A DNA stretch of 64,000 nucleotides from Burkholderiales bacterium (GTDB lineage: Bacteria > Pseudomonadota > Gammaproteobacteria > Burkholderiales > Burkholderiaceae_C): positions 62,001 to 126,000 of the forward strand of contig CANJJE010000007.1 of the NCBI GenBank assembly GCA_947474755.1. Reading direction: 5' to 3'. The position numbers were made by a program, and so were the translations under genes. The notes beneath the pieces are model-generated. The model had not been told where the DNA came from. It worked only from the letters and a program-made list of their open reading frames with translations, and searched no databases. The first letter of the stretch is position 1. Every line of letters starts with the position of its first letter. Of the stretch, positions 1 to 7,306 are shown in pieces.

Positions 1-499
1 CGTTCGACGCCTCATCCTCAGGGCGAGCGAAATGCGGGCGATGCTCCTGCACATCTCCCTGATAGAAACCGGGGAAGAAGGCCAGTGCGCGCTCGGCCGC
101 TTCGCGAGACTGATCGGCGCGCAGCACCACCGCGTCGAAGCCCGTGCGTTGCAGCAGCGGCAGCATGTCGACCAGCACCTCGCCGAGTGCGCGAATCTCG
201 CCGGGGAAGCGGTAGCGCGAGCGCAGCAGGTGAGCCTGACTGTAGGCGCGGCCATCGACCCATTTCGGGAAGCGCAGCGCGATCAGGCCCAGTCTGGGCA
301 GGTCGGCTTCAATGTCGCGGATGTCCTGGTCGTTTTCGAGGATCACGCCCACTGGCATGCCTGTGGGCCAGTGATTGCACACGCTGTGCCATTGGAGCCA
401 GGTCAGCAGCAGGTTCGGCTTGGGTGTGATGGTGACCATCGGGCCGTCGTCGCCATGGACGGTACGCCAAGGGTCTTGCGTGGCTTGGACGAATTTCAT
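1..499 (-). CDS. DUF934 family protein (sulfur assimilation partner), 3' end cut by window edge
   Basis: Starts with ATG at 499, 11 bp after the sulfite reductase stop, with a purine-rich GAGAAGAAG stretch before the start. The frame stays open to the left edge, so about 166 codons are visible and the C-terminus is missing. The protein begins MKFVQATQDPW and contains GVILENDQDI, a run rich in RFPKWVDGRAYSQA, RYRFPGEIRALGEVLVDML and a final FFPGFYQGDVQ. This is the pattern I know from DUF934 proteins, small soluble proteins of proteobacteria encoded directly behind cysI or cysH. The biochemical role is not established; the context implies sulfite/sulfate assimilation. Translation is probably coupled to cysI. 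Confidence 0.8.
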   Translation of the reverse strand, partial: MKFVQATQDPWRTVHGDDGPMVTITPKPNLLLTWLQWHSVCNHWPTGMPVGVILENDQDIRDIEADLPRLGLIALRFPKWVDGRAYSQAHLLRSRYRFPGEIRALGEVLVDMLPLLQRTGFDAVVLRADQSREAAERALAFFPGFYQGDVQEHRPHFARPEDEASN

Positions 500-510
500 G
501 GTGCTTCTTC

Positions 511-2232
511 TCAATCCATGCGGGCGGTGTCGGCCGATGGTTCGCGCGCGGTCGTTCGGCGTACCGTATTGGTCGCTGCCTTGAAGGGGTCGAGCCCGAT
601 GCGCTTGACGGTGTCGATGAAGCGTTCGCTGCCCTGGCGCTGCGACAGGTAGGTGTTGATCACCGCTTCGACCGCGTCGGCCGCTTCGTCGGCGGCGAAT
701 GACGGACCGATCACCTTGCCGGCCACCGGGCCACCGCTGATCGCCGATCCGTCGGAGCCGCCAAGCGTGATCTGGTACCACTCGGCACCGTCCTTGTCGA
801 CACCGAGGATGCCGATGTGGCCGCTGTGGTGGTGTCCGCACGAATTGATGCAGCCACTGATGTGCAGGTCGATGTCGCCGATGTCCCAGAGTTCGTCGAG
901 GTCCTGGTAACGCTCGGTGATCTCGGCGGCCAGCGGTATCGAACGTGCATTGGCCAGCGCGCAGAAATCGCCACCGGGGCAGGCGATCATGTCGGTGAGC
1001 AGGCCGATGTTGGGCGTCGCGAAGCTGGCGTTGCGCGCGGCTTCCCACAACGCGGGCAGGTCGCTTTCGAGCACCCACGGCAGCACCAGGTTCTGGTCGT
1101 GCGAGACGCGCGACTCGCCGTGGCTGTAGCGGTCGGCGAGATCGGCGGCCAGCTCCATCTGGGCGTCGGTGATGTCGCCAGGCGCCTGCCCTGTCCGTTT
1201 CAGCGACAAGGTCACTGCCCGGTAGCCGCTCAGCTTGTGGGCGTGCACATTGCGTTCGATCCAGCGGGCGTAGCTGGCCGGGAGATCGGCGGGCATTGGG
1301 ATACCGGTCGAGGGGCGTGCAGCCACGTCTGCGGGGATCACGAAGCTCGCGTTGACGCGGTCGAATTCCGACTGCGGAATGATGTGCGCCGTGCCGCCGA
1401 CATCGCGCTCCAGGATGTCCTTGAACTCGGCGTTCACGTCGTCGACGAATCGCTGGCCTTCGGCCTTCACCAGGATCTTGATGCGTGCCTTGTAGATGTT
1501 GTCGCGCCGTCCATAGCGGTTGTAGACGCGCACGACGGCCTCGATGAAGACGAGGATCTGTTGCCACGGAAGGAATTCGCGGAATACCGTGCCGATGACT
1601 GGCGTGCGCCCCATCCCGCCGCCAACCAGCACCTTGAAGCCGACTTCGCCCATGGCGTTCTTGACCACATGCAGGCCGATGTCATGCCAGCCGATGGCTG
1701 CGCGATCTTCGATGGCCCCCGTGACCGCGATCTTGAACTTGCGCGGCAGGAAGGCGAACTCGGGGTGCAGCGTGCTCCACTGCCGCATGATTTCGCAGTA
1801 AGGCCGCGGGTCGACCGATTCGTCGGGCGCGATGCCGGCGAAGCAGTCGCTGGTGATGTTGCGGATGCAGTTGCCACTGGTCTGGATGCCATGCATGTTG
1901 ACGGCTGCCAACTGGTCCAGCACGTCGGCGCTCTTGTTCAGCGCAATCCAGTTGTATTGCAGGTTCTGCCGCGTCGTGAAGTGTGCATAGCCTCGGTCGT
2001 AATCACGCGCGATGCGCGCCAGACCGCGCAACTGCGTCGAACTCAATTCGCCATAAGGTACGGCCACGCGCAGCATCGGTGCGTGGCGTTGCACGTACCA
2101 GCCGTTCTGGAGCCGCAGCGCGCGGAACTCATCTTCGGGCAGGTGGCCGCAGAGGTGGCGGCCCAGCTGATCGCGGTACTGCGCGGCGCGCTGCCGCACG
2201 AAGTGCTTGTCGAAGTCGGTGTAGGTGTACAT
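511..2232 (-). CDS. cysI: nitrite/sulfite reductase, siroheme/4Fe-4S hemoprotein (CysI type)
   Basis: Predicted 573-aa assimilatory sulfite reductase hemoprotein, which reduces sulfite to sulfide with six electrons for cysteine synthesis. The two cluster-ligand motifs are visible near the C-terminus: CPGGDFC (C-x5-C) and CINSC (C-x3-C), followed by GHHHSGHIG. The N-terminal ferredoxin-like half has HFTTRQNLQYNW and the siroheme region has QTSGNCIRNIT. The frame is open upstream to 2436, but homology begins at MYTYTDFDKHF, so I place the start at 2232; the Shine-Dalgarno there is weak. It probably forms one transcript with the DUF934 gene. A siroheme nitrite reductase is the alternative, but the betaproteobacterial context favours sulfite. 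Confidence 0.9.
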   Translation of the reverse strand: MYTYTDFDKHFVRQRAAQYRDQLGRHLCGHLPEDEFRALRLQNGWYVQRHAPMLRVAVPYGELSSTQLRGLARIARDYDRGYAHFTTRQNLQYNWIALNKSADVLDQLAAVNMHGIQTSGNCIRNITSDCFAGIAPDESVDPRPYCEIMRQWSTLHPEFAFLPRKFKIAVTGAIEDRAAIGWHDIGLHVVKNAMGEVGFKVLVGGGMGRTPVIGTVFREFLPWQQILVFIEAVVRVYNRYGRRDNIYKARIKILVKAEGQRFVDDVNAEFKDILERDVGGTAHIIPQSEFDRVNASFVIPADVAARPSTGIPMPADLPASYARWIERNVHAHKLSGYRAVTLSLKRTGQAPGDITDAQMELAADLADRYSHGESRVSHDQNLVLPWVLESDLPALWEAARNASFATPNIGLLTDMIACPGGDFCALANARSIPLAAEITERYQDLDELWDIGDIDLHISGCINSCGHHHSGHIGILGVDKDGAEWYQITLGGSDGSAISGGPVAGKVIGPSFAADEAADAVEAVINTYLSQRQGSERFIDTVKRIGLDPFKAATNTVRRTTAREPSADTARMD

Positions 2233-2266
2233 CTTGCGGGAAGCGTCTTGATGTCGAAGATGAAGT

Positions 2267-2494
2267 TCAGTGACTGACCGTGTGGCCTGCGCTTGCCAGA
2301 GACAGGCGCAGCGCATGGCCGGGAGTCGCGTGGCCGGTGACTGCCGCCAACGCAAGCGGCACCTCGTGGGCAATGTCGGTGCCCGCAGTACGGTGAGGCG
2401 CCAACTGGGAACAGGGCAACCGGATGAGCGTGGCACCGGAGAGAACGATGGCGCCGTTGCCAGAGCCGATCACTATCGCAATGGGGTCCATCAA
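2267..2494 (-). CDS. possible small protein upstream of cysI, unrecognised
   Basis: A 75-codon frame beginning TTG-ATG (the ATG is the likely start, one codon in) and ending 34 bp before cysI. The product starts MDPIAIVIGSGNGAIVL and carries no family motif I recognise; it is moderately hydrophobic at the N-terminus and rich in Ala and His later. It lies in the right orientation and spacing to be the first gene of the cysI transcript, but a high-GC genome yields many chance frames of this size. No clear Shine-Dalgarno was seen. It could equally be untranslated leader. Confidence 0.25.
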   Translation of the reverse strand: MMDPIAIVIGSGNGAIVLSGATLIRLPCSQLAPHRTAGTDIAHEVPLALAAVTGHATPGHALRLSLASAGHTVSH

Positions 2495-2826
2495 CAGCCC
2501 GGAAGGTTGAGCGCGTCAAAGCGCCCGGCCGCAAAACTCAGAGAAATACTTTAGCGACACCTTTCATGTTCAAGAACCATATTTTTCGATGACACCTATG
2601 TGAAGTTGATATAAGCAAAGAGCGGCGCTGCGCAACAAATGGTGAAGCGCCATCGAAGAAAAATGGCAGGCTTGGACCCTGCCTCCACGCCGTTCGCATC
2701 GATGCGCCCGCTTGCCGCGAAGGCGAATCGCTTGCGCCGAGGCCCGGCGGATCAGCCGGGCGCGGTCTGCGGCGGCATCGCGGCCGCAGCGCCGAACGCA
2801 GGCGAGGTGTGTTTAGACGCGCAGCC
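2495..2826 (-). promoter_or_regulatory. intergenic stretch with probable cysI promoter region
   Basis: About 330 bp between the cysI leader and the 3' end of lapE, with no convincing gene. The part from about 2545 to 2635 is clearly richer in A+T than its surroundings and, read on the minus strand, contains TATATCAAC, TTCACATAGG and CTAAAGTATTT. Such an island upstream of cysI is where a CysB-type activator site and promoter would be expected. I cannot align a confident -35/-10 pair. The rest (2640-2826) shows nothing beyond a GC-rich spacer. Confidence 0.3.
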
Positions 2827-4299
2827 TCATCGCGCCGGTCCGCCAGGCTCTGCCAGGGCGGGCACTCGACGCACGAGGGCTTCGATGTCGATCGGTGGCA
2901 GCACGATGGCATCGGCCGGGCAACGCGCCGGAGCGTCTTCACCAGGGTTCCAGCCTCCGGCTTCATCGTTCAGGCTGGCGGGTCGAGCCAAGCCCAGCTG
3001 CGCGGAGAGCTGACTCATGCTGGCGTGCGTGCGCGCGAATGCCAGTGCTCGGTCGTATTCGGCATTGGCATAGGCGCGGCGGGCGGTGTACAGCTCATTC
3101 TCGGCGTTCAGCAAGTCGAGCAGGCTGCGCTGGCCGATGTCGAACTGTTGGCGGTAGGCATCGCGAGCCTTCTCTATGGCCAGCGTGTTCCGGTCAAGCA
3201 GGAGAAGTTGCTCGGTCAGCTTGCGCGTGTCGTTGTAGGCAATGGCCGCGGTCTGGCGCACGTCCCGACAGGCCTTGTCGCGCAAGTCTTCCGTCTGGTT
3301 CAGCAGATTGGCTTGCTGGCGCACTCGGGCCTGATCTGAGCCGCCGTTGAACAGATTCCAGTTCAGCACCAGCTCGGCCGAGCTGTCGCGCTTCTGGTCC
3401 CGCACACCGTCCAGGTTGTTGCCGACTCCACTGCGCACCCGAGCCTCGACGCGCGGCTGGAATGCCGAGTCGCGCACCTGGACCGAGAGACGCGCAGCGC
3501 GCACAGCCTGGATGCTGGCGCTGACGGCCGGACTTTGGACGACCGCACGGTTGAGCACCTCGGCGCTGCCGGAGGGCAGTTCAGCGCCCAGCACGATCAA
3601 TGGCGCGATGACGTCGGTTCGTTGTGGTGGCATCTCGCCCACGATGCGCAAGTAGCGGGCCATCACGTCATGCAGATTGGCCGTCTCCGTGGTCAGGTTC
3701 GATTCGGCCAGTGCCAGCCGGGCGTTCGCCTGCTCGAGATCCACACCGCGTCCCACGCCGGCGCGAAAGCGTGCCTGGATCTGCTGAGACGCGTAGCGGT
3801 GCTGCACATAGTTGTCTTCCGCGAGCGCGACCAGCCTCTGGAAGCGCTGAACGTCGTAGAGCGCACGCGCGGCTTCCAGCGCGGTCTGCTCGGTTGCTTC
3901 CAGCAGGTCGAAATAGCGGGCCAGGCGGTCGTGGCCGACGCGATCGACCTCGCGTTGCGTGCCCAACCCGTCCCACAGCAACTGCGTCAGCGTCAGGGCG
4001 ATCCCGCGGCGATTCATCGACTCGGTTGACGGCAGGCGCGAGGTGATCCTGTCCCGATCGATGCCGACACTGGCGCTCAGATCCGCTCGCGGCAGCAGTG
4101 CGCCCCTGGCTGCGTCAACCGCATCTCCCGCGGCGCGGTAGGCGTTGAATCGCGAGGTCACCTCCGGACTCGTTGCCAGAGCCTTCTCGACTGCATGGCG
4201 CAGCGGGTCCGTCGGAGTGCCTCTTGTCTGCGCTCGCAAGGACTGTCCGTACAGCAGCAAGAGGACGGTGAGGGCGATCAGCGAAGTGGCAGGGCGCAT
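2827..4299 (-). CDS. lapE: TolC-family outer-membrane channel of the type I adhesin exporter (LapE-like)
   Basis: 490-aa outer-membrane efflux protein. It has a signal peptide (MRPATSLIALTVLLLLYG with cleavage near RAQ-TRG) and two long helical halves typical of TolC, with N-terminal LRHAVEKALATSPEV, a mid-protein repeat NARLALAESNL and the second-half ELVLNWNLFNGGSD, a turn typical of TolC homologues. TolC proteins trimerise to form the outer-membrane exit duct for type I secretion. It lies beside lapG, lapD, a retention-module adhesin and the matching ABC/HlyD pair, so its job is most likely the export and retention pore for that adhesin. It is divergent from lapG. Confidence 0.85.
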   Translation of the reverse strand: MRPATSLIALTVLLLLYGQSLRAQTRGTPTDPLRHAVEKALATSPEVTSRFNAYRAAGDAVDAARGALLPRADLSASVGIDRDRITSRLPSTESMNRRGIALTLTQLLWDGLGTQREVDRVGHDRLARYFDLLEATEQTALEAARALYDVQRFQRLVALAEDNYVQHRYASQQIQARFRAGVGRGVDLEQANARLALAESNLTTETANLHDVMARYLRIVGEMPPQRTDVIAPLIVLGAELPSGSAEVLNRAVVQSPAVSASIQAVRAARLSVQVRDSAFQPRVEARVRSGVGNNLDGVRDQKRDSSAELVLNWNLFNGGSDQARVRQQANLLNQTEDLRDKACRDVRQTAAIAYNDTRKLTEQLLLLDRNTLAIEKARDAYRQQFDIGQRSLLDLLNAENELYTARRAYANAEYDRALAFARTHASMSQLSAQLGLARPASLNDEAGGWNPGEDAPARCPADAIVLPPIDIEALVRRVPALAEPGGPAR

Positions 4300-4648
4300 G
4301 GGATGGTGTCTTGGAAGGTGGCCTATTCAACGTTCGCTCGACCACTCAAGAACGCGATACGACACCGCTGTGACAGCCGCTGGTGAAGTTTATGTCCCGG
4401 CAGCAGACGCTTGAACGCCCGAGTGACTCAATTGCAACAGGATTCCACTGCCAGTCGCCCACCAACCGGGTCCGGGAGGTCCGGCGCACCTCGGCTGTGC
4501 TGCAGGGGGCACTCAAGTTGAGGTGCAGGCTGACGACAACGAGGGATCTGTGCTGCGCCTGCACTTTTCATGAGCGCACACCGCACTCGCAACCTGACGC
4601 TCGTGCTGCACGAGCGCGCGCCCCACGCCCGTGAATCGCCGTGATCCC
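4300..4648. promoter_or_regulatory. divergent lapE/lapG intergenic region
   Basis: 349 bp between two divergent Lap genes, so it must hold promoters in both directions if both are transcribed from here. The part next to lapE (4300-4450) is less GC-rich than the surroundings. I see no confident -35/-10 pair and no recognised operator, and no small gene. Confidence 0.35.
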
Positions 4649-5329
4649 ATGACCGCATTCGCCCGCCGCTGGCAGCGCTGCTTCGCGCGCGGCGTGCTGG
4701 TGGTCTGCCTGCAGGCGACGGTCTGGGCGAGTCAGCCCGGGGACGCCGATCGCATGGCCTCGGCCGCGCAAGCGCGAGGTCCGAAAGCAGACGCGGGTTG
4801 GCAGGCGTTGAGGCCTGTGCTGCTGGCGGCAATCCATCAGGGTGACGTCGTACGGCTGCAGTCCATCAACGATTTCTTCAACCGTCGAATCGTGTTTCGG
4901 GAGGATCCGGGGGTCTGGGGCCAGCTCGACTACTGGGCCAGCCCGTTCGAGATGATGGGCAAGGGTGCGGGCGATTGCGAGGACTTCGCGATCGCGAAGT
5001 ACTTCAGCCTGCGCGCGGCCGGCGTCGCGGCGAACAAGCTGCGGCTGGTCTATGTTCGAGCCCGGTTGGGCGGGCCCGGCGGGCCGGTGCAGGCGCACAT
5101 GGTGCTGGCGTACTACGCTCTGCCGGATGCCGATCCTCTGATCCTGGACAACCTGATTTCCGAACTGCGTCCGGCCTCGCGGCGCCCCGATCTGACGCCG
5201 GTATTCAGTTTCAATGCGGAGGGCCTGTGGCAGGCTACCGGTGCGCTGTCGGCTGGCGATCCGCTGGCGCGGCTGTCGCGCTGGCGAGACGCACTGGCCA
5301 AGGCCAGGGCCGAAGGGTTTTCGCCGTGA
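4649..5329 (+). CDS. lapG: periplasmic transglutaminase-like cysteine protease (LapG)
   Basis: About 226 aa from ATG 4649 (an in-frame GTG at 4631 is an alternative; neither has a strong Shine-Dalgarno). A basic N-terminus followed by ARGVLVVCLQATVWAS looks like a signal peptide. The bacterial transglutaminase-like cysteine peptidase triad is present: Cys110 in GDCEDF, His150 in QAHMVLAYY and Asp167 in ILDNL. LapG cuts LapA-type adhesins in the N-terminal retention module after a TAAG-like site and is held inactive by LapD when c-di-GMP is high. Its neighbours are lapD, 37 bp downstream, and a TAAG-bearing adhesin at 7307-10282, which is the predicted substrate. Confidence 0.92.
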   Translation: MTAFARRWQRCFARGVLVVCLQATVWASQPGDADRMASAAQARGPKADAGWQALRPVLLAAIHQGDVVRLQSINDFFNRRIVFREDPGVWGQLDYWASPFEMMGKGAGDCEDFAIAKYFSLRAAGVAANKLRLVYVRARLGGPGGPVQAHMVLAYYALPDADPLILDNLISELRPASRRPDLTPVFSFNAEGLWQATGALSAGDPLARLSRWRDALAKARAEGFSP

Positions 5330-5366
5330 CGCCGCATTGTCAATTCATCCGTTACAAGGAGCGATC

Positions 5367-7292
5367 ATGTCGCTGATCCGTCAAGTCTGGCTGCTGCTGC
5401 TGGCCACCGTGCTGCTGGCCTTCGTCGGCAGCATTGGCGTGGCCACCACCTCGGCACGTGACCTGCTGCAGAGTCAGTTGCGCCAGAAAAACAGCGACAA
5501 CGCCGCATCGCTGGCGTTGGCGCTATCCCAGCAGAAGGGCGATGCGCAACTGATGTCGCTGCTGATCGCCGCCCAGTTCGATACTGGCTACTACCGGCGT
5601 GTGCAACTGCGTTCGGCCGATGGCAAGGTGGTGTTCAATCGAGAGGCGGGTTCGCCAGCAGGCTCGGCGCCTCGGTGGTTCGTGTCGATGGTGTCGATCG
5701 CCTCGCCAGTTGGCTCCGCTCAGGTTTCCGACGGGTGGCGCGCACTGGGGCAGGTGCTGGTGGAAAGCGAGGTTTCGTACGCCCACGATGCGCTGTGGTC
5801 CAGCACGCTGCGCACCGCGCTGGCGATGGCGCTGGTCGGTCTGCTGGCGGCCTGCCTGGGCTGGGTGGTGGTACGCCGCATCAGCCGTCCGCTGGACGTG
5901 GCGGTGGCGCAGGCCCATTCGCTGGAACAAGGCGAATTCATCACTGCATCCGAGCCCCGCGTGCTCGAACTGAAGAGATTGGCACGCGCGATGAATTCTC
6001 TGGTCGAGCGCTTGCGCGTGACGTCAAGGGCGCAGGCCCTGCAACTCGACACGCTGCACCGACAACTCAACGGGGATGCGCTGACCGAGCTGTCCAACCG
6101 CAGCCACTTCATGTTCCAGCTGGATGCGTCCCTGCAACGCGAAGATGGTCCGGTGCAAGGCGGACTGATACTGCTGAGGGTGATGGAGCTGGATGCGCTG
6201 AATCGTCAGTTTGGCCATGCAGCGACCGATCGCATGCTTGTGACGATTGCGCAGTCGCTGCAGCCGTATGCTGAAGAAGTCAGGGGCTGTTTTATCGGCC
6301 GCCTGAACGGCTCTGATTTTGCGCTGTGCCTGCCGGCGCTCGAGGTGGTGCGCGAAACAGCGCAGACGCTGGCGCAGGCGCTGCAACTGGTGCTGCCCAC
6401 GCTGGGCAGCGGCGCGGCGGTGTGCATCGGTGCGGTCGAGGTGCACCGCGGCATGAAGGTCGGCCAGGTGATGAGCTCGGCCGATGCGGCGCTGGCGCGG
6501 GCCGAGAATCGCGGCGCTTTTGCAGTCGAGTTCGGCCCGCACCCGCCAGGAGTGCTGGCCATCCTCGGCGAAGGCGCCTGGCGGCAGCGCATCGAGCAGG
6601 CCCTGGGACAGGCTGAACGGGTGCGGCTGATGGAGTTCCCGGTGCTCAATGCCAAGCGGCAACTGGTGCATCTGGAATGCCCGTTGCGCCTGCAACTCCA
6701 GACCGGTGGCGCATTCGAGCCAGCCGCGCGCTGGTTGCCACTGGCGGTGCGCAGCCGCCTCACCGCATCTGTCGATGAGCGTGCCCTGACCCTGGCGCTC
6801 CATGCCGTCGATCACGACGGTCGCCCGCGCTGCGTCAATGTGTCGCCGGCCTCATTGCTCGACATCGGTTTCGCTGGGCGTGTACGAGCCCTCTTGTGGA
6901 CGATGCCGCAGGCGGCGCGCTTGATCTGGCTGGAGGTGAGCGAGACCGCAGCAGTCGAGCATTTCGAACTGCTGCGCGAACTGGGCCGGCAACTGCGATC
7001 CACCGGTGCGCGTTTCGGCATCGAGCACGCGGGCGAGCGTCTGGGCCAGATTCCTCGGCTTTTCGAGGCCGGCCTCGATTACCTGAAGCTAGACGCCTCG
7101 ATCGTCGCCGGCGTCGGGCGTGACGAGCACCGTGCGTTGTTTGTGCGCAGCACCGTCGGACTGCTGCACGGACTGGGTATCCAGGTCTATGCGGAAGGCG
7201 TATCCGATGCCACCGATGCCGTTCGTCTGTGGGACTGCGGCATCGACGGCGCCACCGGGCCGTGGATCAGCACGCTGGCCGTCGAACCCTGA
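5367..7292 (+). CDS. lapD: inner-membrane c-di-GMP receptor with degenerate GGDEF and EAL domains (LapD)
   Basis: 641 aa from ATG 5367, preceded by AAGGAG at 5356-5361. Order: TM helix (SLIRQVWLLLLATVLLAFVG), periplasmic LapD/MoxY-type sensor (about 25-145), second TM (about 148-170), HAMP (about 172-230), GGDEF-like domain and EAL-like domain. Both enzymatic motifs are ruined: RLNGSDF replaces GGDEF and LECPLRL stands where EAL is expected. This is the hallmark of LapD, which binds c-di-GMP in the EAL domain without hydrolysing it and passes the signal outward to capture LapG. The frame is open further upstream but the HAMP/TM architecture and the Shine-Dalgarno fix the start. It is cotranscribed with lapG and convergent with the adhesin gene, with only 14 bp between stops. 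Confidence 0.92.
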   Translation: MSLIRQVWLLLLATVLLAFVGSIGVATTSARDLLQSQLRQKNSDNAASLALALSQQKGDAQLMSLLIAAQFDTGYYRRVQLRSADGKVVFNREAGSPAGSAPRWFVSMVSIASPVGSAQVSDGWRALGQVLVESEVSYAHDALWSSTLRTALAMALVGLLAACLGWVVVRRISRPLDVAVAQAHSLEQGEFITASEPRVLELKRLARAMNSLVERLRVTSRAQALQLDTLHRQLNGDALTELSNRSHFMFQLDASLQREDGPVQGGLILLRVMELDALNRQFGHAATDRMLVTIAQSLQPYAEEVRGCFIGRLNGSDFALCLPALEVVRETAQTLAQALQLVLPTLGSGAAVCIGAVEVHRGMKVGQVMSSADAALARAENRGAFAVEFGPHPPGVLAILGEGAWRQRIEQALGQAERVRLMEFPVLNAKRQLVHLECPLRLQLQTGGAFEPAARWLPLAVRSRLTASVDERALTLALHAVDHDGRPRCVNVSPASLLDIGFAGRVRALLWTMPQAARLIWLEVSETAAVEHFELLRELGRQLRSTGARFGIEHAGERLGQIPRLFEAGLDYLKLDASIVAGVGRDEHRALFVRSTVGLLHGLGIQVYAEGVSDATDAVRLWDCGIDGATGPWISTLAVEP

Positions 7293-7306
7293 TCCCAGGC
7301 ATCTGA

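Noticed and set aside
817-2277. 486-codon plus-strand frame opposite cysI
   Set aside because: Shadow of cysI, whose cluster-binding motifs are unambiguous on the minus strand.
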